DNA from: Sipunculus nudus
Lineage: Eukaryota > Annelida > Sipuncula > Golfingiida > Sipunculidae
DNA length: 64,000 bases
Assembly: GCA_026874595.1 (NCBI GenBank)
Contig: CM049307.1
Location: 79,086,643 to 79,150,642 of the forward strand
Direction: 5' to 3'
This document shows positions 56,658 to 64,000 of the stretch, piece by piece. Every line of letters starts with the position of its first letter. Position 1 is the stretch's first letter. Both the position numbers and the translations under genes were made by a program. Below the pieces are notes generated by a model. That model had not been told where the DNA came from, made no database searches, and worked only from the letters and a program-made list of their open reading frames with translations.

Positions 56658-58330
56658 TTTATTTTTTATATAGCGCTAATCATCATAAAAAGATCTCTAC
56701 TGCGCTAGTTATACAATAGACTATGATATTAAAAACATATGCACATTATATATGACCAGTAAAACCTAGAATAGCATTTATATATATCTAAATTCAGGAA
56801 TAGTTTTAAAATAGAATGTCTTCAGATCGGACTTAAAACGTTCATAATTATCCACGAGTCTCAAATGCACTGGTAGGTTGTTCCACAATATAGGAGCTGC
56901 GTATCGAAATGATCTACAACCGACTGTTTTCGTTTTTGTTCGTGGTACTCTCAAAGTGATGGCATTGTTTGAACGTAAATTGTATCGAGCATGATCACAC
57001 AGCATAAGCATATCACTGATGTAAATCGGGGCTAAACCATGCAAAGCTTTGAATGTAAGGATTAATATTTTGTATTCACATCTGTATTTGACTGGTATCT
57101 TAAGCACCGGTGAAATGTGATCAAATATAGATACTTTACAAATCAACCGAGCTGCAGTGTTTTGGACTCGTTGCAATTTCTTTAATTTACATTTAGGTAA
57201 ATTAATGTACAAAGCATTACAAAAATCCAACTGACTAGTCACAACCGCATGTATCAATGTCTTCGCCGAATCATATGTTATATACTTCATGATCTGCTTG
57301 ATATTATAAAGACTATGAAAAGCATTGCTACATGTGGCATTAATTTGTTTGTTCATACCCATATTTAATCCAGCCATAAACCTAAATTTCGTGCCATCAC
57401 TGAACATTTGACTATATCCTCTCCAATCCTAATAGAATCTAAATTAACTTTAGCCTATTGCTGTATGGTGCTTATCACTAAAACATCCGTTTTTCCGTCG
57501 TTAATTTTCAGTTTATTCTGTAGCATCCAGTGACGTACATCTCTAACACAGTTTTCCATAGCCCGTACAGCAATTTCTTCTTTTCCAGGACGGAAACTCA
57601 GGTAGAGCTGATGATCATCAGCATATCCATGTACCTGAGGAAGATGGCCTTTGACTATTTCCATTAACTGCCGACAGTACACAGAAAACAATACAGGCCC
57701 ACAGCAGGATCCCTGGGGAACCCCACACTTACGTTCAAATATGTCAGACAGAGTTCCATTTACTTTAATTCTTTGGGTCCGATTAGTTATATATGATTTA
57801 AACTAATTTATTACTGTGCCACAAAGGCCCAAGTCCTTTTGCATAGTTTCCAATAACAATCGATTGTTTGTCTGGCAACTGTGCTATTAATGTTCGAACT
57901 TCCTCATGTGTACTTAGCTGAAACTCCCTGTAGCATCGCTTTGCTGGATCGACACTCTGAGAATTCATGTACATCTAGATGCAAATCGTCTAAATACTGT
58001 CTAATTTTTGTGATTTTGTTCTGAAAAAAAGAACCAATCGCATTTGCTATATCGGCATCATCTCCCTCCGACGGATACTCTGTAGTTTGCTTTCTCTTAT
58101 AAAGAGACTTTGTCAAACTGAACAACTTTCTTGAATCATTGCCACATTTTTCAATTACATCAATATAGTAATCACGTTTCGCTGCATGTATTGCTCTACA
58201 GTACTGTTTCTTTAACTGCTGATAACATTTTTTATCCTCTTCTAACCCAGTTAATCTCCATTTTCGTTCAGCTGATCTGGTGTTCTTTTTTAAACATTTC
58301 AAGTGGCTGTTGTACCATTTCAACTAATGT
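56640..58330 (-). mobile_element. CR1/L2-like LINE inserted beside exon copy 3
   Basis: 5'-truncated and broken. In order on the minus strand: 58323-57904 is the endonuclease-RT linker ('AERKWRLTGLEEDKKCYQQL'); 57691-57455 is RT with the 'HGYADDHQLYLSF' active site; 57407-56778 is the RT C-terminus ('TSQLDFCNALYINLP', 'LKKLQRVQNTAARLI', 'ALHGLAPIYISDML', 'YAAPILWNNLPVHLR'). Gaps and stops lie between these. The 3' end has GCGCTATATAAAAAATAAAC and a (CTAT)n tail at 56641-56657, a terminal microsatellite of the kind L2/CR1 elements use. It ends about 16 bp upstream of the exon copy 3 acceptor. Confidence 0.85.
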
Positions 58331-58689
58331 TGCGTCCTAATAACTTTCGTTTTTCACCTACAATCAGTATATTAAATATAAAGTAATATAAACATATCTC
58401 TGTGAACAATGTTTTTGTGTGTCCGTCTGTCAGGTTTTTGTTTCCTAAATATTTTCCAATTTCATGCTTACCTTTGTCGGGATTGGTTTAGGAGTGTCTG
58501 GCTTGTCTGTCTGTCCGTCTGTCAGGTTTTTGTTTCCGTGCGATAACTTTTCTATATATTTTACAATTTCACTCAAGTTTAGGTAAGTGATTGCTTTCAT
58601 GCTTACCTTGGTTGGGACTGGTTTTCTAGTGTCTGTCACTCTGTCTGTCCGTCTGTAAGTTTTCGTTTCCGTACGAAAACTTTCTTAAG

Positions 58690-59048
58690 TATTTCCAGGC
58701 AATCCTGGTTCAGTGGACCAGTGAGCAGGAACCTGAAGCCAGAATTTTCCAGCAAGCCAGTGAAAATGAGTTCAACAGCATTCAGGGCCTGTACCATTGC
58801 ATCAAAGCAAAGTAAGGCAGCCGTACCTTGTCTTTGGTTGACCAAGAGATGACCATTGTTTGAAGTGAGTGATCCTTTGAAAAGTTTCATTACTACAGTT
58901 AGAGGTTTCCTCTTATGGCCTGAATGTTGAGGAAGTCAAAGATGTCGTTAACTTGCTTTAGGAAGTTAGCAGTCTCTGCTGCTGTAGCTGGCATCTTGCC
59001 CAGGGCAACTAGTGTATGGATGACGGCGTACACAGAATGTGAACAAAC
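58690..59048 (-). CDS. P-element-like exon, copy 2 of 3
   Basis: Starts after AATCTTGCTTCACAG. Reads VCSHSVYAVIHTLVALGKMP, then 'ETANFLKQVNDIFDFLN', and near the end 'LLTGPLNQDCLE'. Like copy 1 it ends at the minisatellite boundary, so the duplicated block was exon start plus upstream intron and minisatellite. Confidence 0.55.
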
Positions 59049-59979
59049 CTGTGAAGCAAGATTAACCTACAATCATTATTAAAAAATAATGTAATATATG
59101 TATAGCTCTATGAACAATATTTTTGTGTGTCCGTCAGTCATTTTCCCCTAAATATTTTCCAATTTCATTCAAATTTGGGCCATTGATGGCTCTCGTGCTA
59201 ACCTTAGTTAGGATTGGTTTTGAAGTGTCTGGCTTGTCTGTCTGTCCGTCTGTCTGGTTTTCGTTTCCTTGGGATAGCTTTCCTAAATATTTTCCAATTT
59301 CATTCAAATTCAGGTTAATGGTTGCTTTCATGCTAACCTTGGTTGAGATTTGTTTTTCGTTTCCGTGCGACAGTTTTCCTAAATATTTTCTAATTTCATT
59401 CAATTTTAGATTAGTAGTTGCTTTCATGCTAACCTTTGTTGGGAATTGATTTCAAGTGTCTGGCTTCTGTCTGTCACTCTGTCTGTCCGTCCGTCAGGTT
59501 TTCGTTTACTTTGCGATAACTTTTGTAAAAATTATCCTATTCAAATTTGGGTCAGTGATGGCTCTCATGCTTACCTGGGTTGGGACTGATTTTGGAGTGT
59601 CTGGCATCTGTCTGTCTGTCAATCAATCTGTCTGTCAGTCAGGTTTTCGTTTCAGTGCGATAACTTTCCTATATATTTTCCAATTTCATTCAAATTTGGG
59701 TCAGTGATGGCTCTCATGCTTACCGGGGTCGGGACTGTTTTTTTTTTTAGTGTCTGGCTTCTGTCTGTCACTCTGTCTGTCCGTCCGTCAGGTTTTCGTT
59801 TCCGTGCGATTACATTCCTAAATATTTTCCAATTTCATTCAAATTTAGGTTTGTGATGGCTTTCATGATTACCTGGGTTGGGATTGGTTTTGGAATGTCT
59901 GGTTTCTGTCTGTTTGTCACTCTGCCTGTCTGTCTGTCAGATTGTCGTTTTCGTACGATAAATTTTCTAGGTATTTTTC

Positions 59980-60326
59980 AGGCAATCCTGGTTAAGTCGA
60001 CCAGTGAGCAGGAACCAGAAGCCAGAATTTTCCAGCAAGTCAGTAAAAATGAATTCAACAGCATTCAGGGCCTGTACCATTGCATCAAAGTAAGGCAGCC
60101 GTACCTTGTCTTTAGTTGACCAAGAGATGACCATTGTTTGAGGTGAGTGATCCTTTGAAAAGTTTCATTACTTGCTGGTAGAGTTTTCCTCTTAGGAGCC
60201 AATGCTGAGGAAGTCAAAGATGTGATTTACTTGCTTGAGGAAGTTAGTGGTCTCTACTGCTGTAGCTGGCATCTTGCCCAGGGCAACTAGTGTATGGATG
60301 CCGGCGTATCCAGAATGTGAACAAAC
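59980..60326 (-). CDS. P-element-like exon, copy 1 of 3
   Basis: Starts after AATCTTGCTGCACAG with GTT TGT TCA CAT TCT. It contains the equivalent of the 'CSHS' block, a Leu/Ala-rich helix and 'TGRLNQDCL' near its end. It breaks into the minisatellite after the QDCL motif. Short deletions or frame changes inside are likely. Confidence 0.55.
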
Positions 60327-60660
60327 CTGTGCAGCAAGATTCACCTACATTCATCATATTAAAAATAACTTAATATAAGCATAGCTCTGTAAACAATGAT
60401 TTTGTGTGTTTACGTCAGTCATGTTTTTTCCTAAATATTTCATTCAAATTTGGTCAGTGATGGCTCTCATGCTTACCTTAGTTTGGATTGGTTTTGAAGT
60501 GTCTAGCTTGTCTGTCTGTCTGTCTGTCATCATGTCTGTCTGTCAGTTTTTTTCCCTAGCAAAAACTTTGTAAATATTATCCTATTTCATTCAAATTTGG
60601 GTCAGTGATTGCTCTCATGCATACCTTTGCTTGGATTGGTTTTGGAGTGTCTATCTGAAA

Positions 60661-61109
60661 TAAATTATCTCCAGCTGCTCAAAAACAAAATTATCCAATT
60701 TGGTTCAATTTCTCAATGTGTTTTAGTGTTTATGTTTGCCTTCAGATGTCTCAACATGTCATTGTGGATTTCGGTCGTATTTGTTCATGTGTTTTAGTTT
60801 TTGTGTTCGCCTGCTGATGTTTCCACATGTCATAGTGCATCTGTTTAAGTTTTCTTGTGCCCTCAAGATTTTCTCCACATGTGATAATTTTGGTTGCTTA
60901 TCAAACATGAAAAACATCAAGAGCCCAAAGGGGGGGGGGGGGGGGGGCATTAGTTCCACGAATGTGCTTGTTGCAATTTTTTTAGTAAATCATTGTTGAT
61001 AAAAGTACACTAATTGATTTTAAATAACATATACCTGTGTAGATTTAATGAATGAAAGTGTGTGTGTTGAAAGAACATGGACTTCTTTTGTCGTATAAAC
61101 ATGCAAACA
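60661..61109. other. intron-like noncoding stretch
   Basis: No gene. Contains an 18-G run at 60930-60947. Confidence 0.4.
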
Positions 61110-61221
61110 TTGGTGTGAGCGTCGGAAGGTAGATATGCTTCTTCGTGATTCTTGGGGCGAGTCTCACCGGTTGTTCAACATCAAAGTTATAGAATAGCTG
61201 AATATCCTTCCAAGAAGCAGT
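61110..61221 (-). CDS. P-element-like exon 'LAPRITKKHIYLP'
   Basis: Starts after AATACTACAG in phase with the preceding exon: TASWKDIQLFYNFDVEQPVR, then LAPRITKKHIYLPTLTPM. The 3' boundary is uncertain (near 61105-61115); no strong GT donor is visible. Confidence 0.6.
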
Positions 61222-62046
61222 CTGTAGTATTCATATTGCAAAGTATTGAGGAGATACAGTTATTTATTTACCCTTCTATATTTATTACATACATTAAAGA
61301 TGGACTATATCATGTTATTATCAAAATGTCCACAAAAATATACTAAGTTGCACTTTTTATTCCACCACTCTGCTTTAAAAAAATATTATGAGTTTGTTGA
61401 TAATTTTGGATGACTCTCCTTCCGGTGACAGACAGAGATAAACTAATGTTATGATAAACTTAACCAACATAGGTATAGCTAAAATGCCATGCATTACTAA
61501 AATGTAACTCTCGAGTGCATAACTACATTAATAAATAAAGAACTCAACAAGTATAAATATTTGTTTATTACTGATGGTTACAGAAATCAGATATACATAT
61601 GCTTACCTTACAAAAAATTTATCAGGCAATGTTCACCAACAATGTTCTGTAATATCACAGTCAAATATAACTTAGCATATAACTGAAAACAAATAAAGTT
61701 GTACTGCCTTATTATCATAAAAGAAAATATTAGTATATTGAAAAAAACTGTTATTATCACAAAGCATTTTAAATGACAGGCCTAATAGAGAAAACAAGTA
61801 AGTACATAACTTAAACCATCAATTATGTCCTAACTATGATTGTTAAATAGTAATTTTAGAGGATGCATATTAACAAAATATGCTAATAAACAAAACAGGC
61901 AAAGCTCAAGTATGACTTCAAAACTTAAATTTTTCAACAAATGTTTCAGAAGCAAAGATCATAATAAGAAAGCTTTGAAGCAGATTTCTGTATGGGCTGC
62001 TTTGAATGAACAGAGCAACTATAAATATATAAACAAAATGTTTAAC
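61222..62046 (-). other. intron of the P-element-like gene
   Basis: AT-rich, no other gene seen. The minus-strand frame at 61918-62133 is a read-through of the 62142-62047 exon. Confidence 0.5.
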
Positions 62047-62142
62047 CTTTCCATCACTATAAAAGATGTCTTTCTTTTTGAGGTTGTTTCTCACATTCTT
62101 AAGAATGTGGGGCACATCATGAAAAGCATACACACGCTTCTC
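62047..62142 (-). CDS. P-element-like exon with second catalytic Asp
   Basis: 96 nt, phase 0, between TTCAATTTCAG and AAG|GTTAAA. Reads EKRVYAFHDVPHILKNVRNN then LKKKDIFYSDGK. The 'D.PH..KN.RNN' block is the second Asp motif. Confidence 0.8.
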
Positions 62143-62174
62143 CTGAAATTGAATAAAATAAACTGAAATTAATA

Positions 62175-62179
<5 letters not shown>

Positions 62180-62228
<49 letters not shown>
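62180..62228. repeat. (AT)n microsatellite
   Basis: About 49 bp of alternating A/T in the intron between two P-element-like exons. Confidence 0.95.
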
Positions 62229-62229
<1 letters not shown>

Positions 62230-62485
62230 TTGCGGAACACTGAAACAGTGAAATCACAGCCATAGAATATTCAATAATACAACATTGTGGAAGTTGTCCT
62301 CAATTTAAAATGCCCACAAAAATTAATTAAATTCCATAATTTAAACACAGTATTTCATATCAGTCAGATTTAACAGAAAAATATTAAGAAGAAAATCCAG
62401 GTATGTTAATTGTCATGACATGTTAAAATTAAACTACAACATTCATGTATTTACATTTTAATAAACAACAGTTAAAAAAAAAAAC

Positions 62486-62605
62486 CTCAAAGAAAGGTTT
62501 GTCTCTTGTCACACCCAGCGCATCATAAAGAGACCTGTTACAGGATCCTTGATCACAGATAACCACCTGAGGTTTCAGTGCTATATCATTCAGGGCTTCA
62601 AGGAT
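62486..62605 (-). CDS. P-element-like exon with first catalytic Asp
   Basis: 120 nt, phase 0 at both ends, between TTATTTTTTAG and GAG|GTTTTT. Reads ILEALNDIALKPQVVICDQG then SCNRSLYDALGVTRDKPFFE. The VxxCDxxxxN block is the first Asp motif of P-type transposases. Confidence 0.75.
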
Positions 62606-63221
62606 CTAAAAAATAAAAACTAGTGTTGTTAGAAGAAATTATGACAAGCCAGTCTCCATTAAAATTCGAATATGGCATTATTTTTCGTTAGTGCTTTTGG
62701 GTTGCAGTATATGGATTTGTTGCTTCATATTACCATTTATAGACGTTTTTTGCTTGTGGTTATATTTTTACAATGTTGTGAAACGTTTGGATGCTAAAAT
62801 TGTGTAGTTGTATGGCTGTGTGTAAAACCTGGATGCTGGACATCGGACCCAATTTTTACAAAATTCACCATATTTTAATAATTACTCATCAGATACCCAT
62901 AAAATGTCTAATGACTATAGCTCATATATAGTTACTTGAGGATCTCTAGCCATTGAGTACATTTGAGTTCTGTTGTAAGGTTTAAACTAGTTTACGTGTA
63001 TATATAGTTTGAATGCTGTTTATATGTTTTATTTTATAGTCATAGACTTAAGTGCACACTGTAATTATGGTTTTATTGTATTACATGTATATTTGTATAG
63101 TATGTAAATAAATGTTTTCTTGAACATGTCCCAGTCTTCTCTTCTTCTTGTTAAATTTAAAAAAAATGAGCTGCTCAATATAACAAATGAGTTTTGTGAT
63201 TGTAATTTTGAAAGAGCAATG

Positions 63222-63282
<61 letters not shown>

Positions 63283-64000
63283 GAGTTTTGTAATTGAAAT
63301 ATTAAAATTTATAAATACATGTATATGTGAAGTACCGAGACATATATATATACATATGTATAAAACCATACATATACAATAGTCAAGTTTTCCAAATTAT
63401 AAAATGAATTAGATACTGGACATGATCACTCAAGGAAATAAAGTAATAAATAAAAATGTTTGCTTAAAAATTTCCAGTAAAAATAATTGGTCATAATATT
63501 AATAATAATTTACAAATCTCCAAACATAAAAAGATGTCATTAAGTTTTTCTTTTGTGATACATAACATTATAAAAAAATTATTTAAAATTTCCCAGCAAC
63601 TGAGCCTGTTAAAATGTATTAATTTATAATTGCACTGAGACCTAAGAATTTATGAAGTGTGCATGAAACAATTCTTCCATTGGTCGTCCACGAGCGCCCT
63701 CTGGTGTCACATTGGTGTGACAAAAAGGGTGTCATATTTTGTGGAACAGCTCTTGATTAAATCCCCCTCCCCCCTTGGCATCCCAGTCTTACCAAATTGG
63801 TTATAACTAAATAAATGGGGAGAATTTTAGTCTGGGATTTGCTGTGCTGGCATTTATTCACAAATTAATTATCTGAGTACTTTTTGCACGGATAAAATTC
63901 ACCATAAACACAAAATACTTCAATTTCTATAGACGTCCGAGGTGAATAACGTTTAATAAATTTTTTTTAGTCCATATCAAATCACGTTACTCCGCAGGAA
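62606..64000. other. noncoding right end of the window
   Basis: Probably intron of the P-element-like gene, whose N-terminal part (a THAP domain is expected) should lie further right. Holds the (AG)n array; no exon recognised. Confidence 0.4.
63225..63279. repeat. (AG)n microsatellite
   Basis: 55 bp of uninterrupted AG. Confidence 0.95.

Larger units (their letters stand above)
58415..60660. repeat. ~140-bp minisatellite with TCTGTCTGTCCG core, in three blocks
   Basis: Blocks at about 58415-58680, 59110-59960 and 60390-60660. Each unit has a (CTGTC/CCGTC)n core, GGTTTTCGTTTCCGTGCGAT, TTTCCAATTTCATTCAAATT and GGCTCTCATGCTTACC. The blocks alternate with the P-element-like exon copies. The minus strand stays open in many units, giving a repeating 'TDGQTDKPDT' peptide, probably by chance. 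Confidence 0.85.
55605..62605 (-). pseudogene. P-element/THAP9-like transposase gene, 5' end beyond the window
   Basis: Exons in gene order: 62605-62486, 62142-62047, about 61221-61110, a triplicated exon (60326-59980, 59048-58690, 56624-56036) and a C-terminal exon about 55990-55605. Hallmarks in order: 'VVICDQGSCN' with the first Asp, 'FHDVPHILKNVRNNL' with the second, 'LAPRITKKHIYLP', 'CSHSVYA', 'LNQDCLENFF' with the likely Glu, and 'SYIGGFIIRK'. P-element and THAP9 transposases share this layout. The copy of the key exon that leads into the C-terminus has two in-frame TGA codons and a frameshift, so the gene as assembled is probably dead. A LINE and a minisatellite separate the exon copies. 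Confidence 0.7.

Noticed and set aside
58445-59449. Minus-strand frames of the TCTGTC minisatellite as a repeat protein
   Set aside because: Repeat length is often near a multiple of three by chance, both strands show open frames, and there is no start, splice or family signal.

Overview
The window is AT-rich eukaryotic nuclear DNA: canonical GT-AG introns, long (AT)n tracts, several transposon classes and no bacterial operon structure. Repeat and gene families typical of marine invertebrates, including a terminal motif with a recurrent GACCCATGGG core, suggest a lophotrochozoan, probably a bivalve mollusc. That taxonomic call is an inference. All exon models below were built by hand from splice sites and reading-frame continuity, without transcripts.

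Layout. 0-14.3 kb is mostly transposon debris. It holds a possible orphan exon (339-455), the 3' end of a LINE (about 2.2-2.8 kb), a decayed transposase-like gene (6.8-8.25 kb), a broken Ty3/gypsy retrotransposon (8.98-11.3 kb) whose gag is split by a 641-bp TIR element, and a candidate solo LTR (11.86-12.56 kb).

14.46-38.6 kb (+ strand) holds the centrepiece: a gene of about 24 kb. Exon 1 leads into about 12.6 kb of tandem ~400-bp units. Each unit carries one phase-symmetric 66-bp exon with its own acceptor and donor (30 complete copies and one broken). Eleven ordinary exons follow and encode a DDE transposase-like protein. All junction phases agree from exon 1 to the stop codon, giving 738 residues plus 22 per array exon used. 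The gene also carries damage: a second copy of the TIR element sits inside exon 1 with a 9-bp target duplication, 10 array exons start with an in-frame TAA, and one downstream exon has an in-frame TGA.

38.68-44.4 kb (- strand) holds a gene facing it tail to tail, 82 bp away. It encodes a Cys-rich segment and a C-terminal domain like the cytoplasmic (ballast) domain of P2X7 receptors. Its large intron is filled by a 140-bp satellite with an eight-unit higher-order repeat.

44.5-55.5 kb is mainly noncoding. It holds a small inverted-repeat element with a 23-G tract, a clean 1,028-bp non-autonomous hAT element with an 8-bp target duplication, an unexplained cluster of the motif TAACGGAGTTGAT, an unrecognised 124-codon ORF and a tRNA-like SINE head.

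55.6-62.6 kb (- strand) holds a P-element/THAP9-like transposase gene running in from beyond the right edge. One of its exons is present three times. A CR1/L2-like LINE and a ~140-bp minisatellite lie between the copies, and at least one copy has stop codons. The last 1.4 kb is noncoding.
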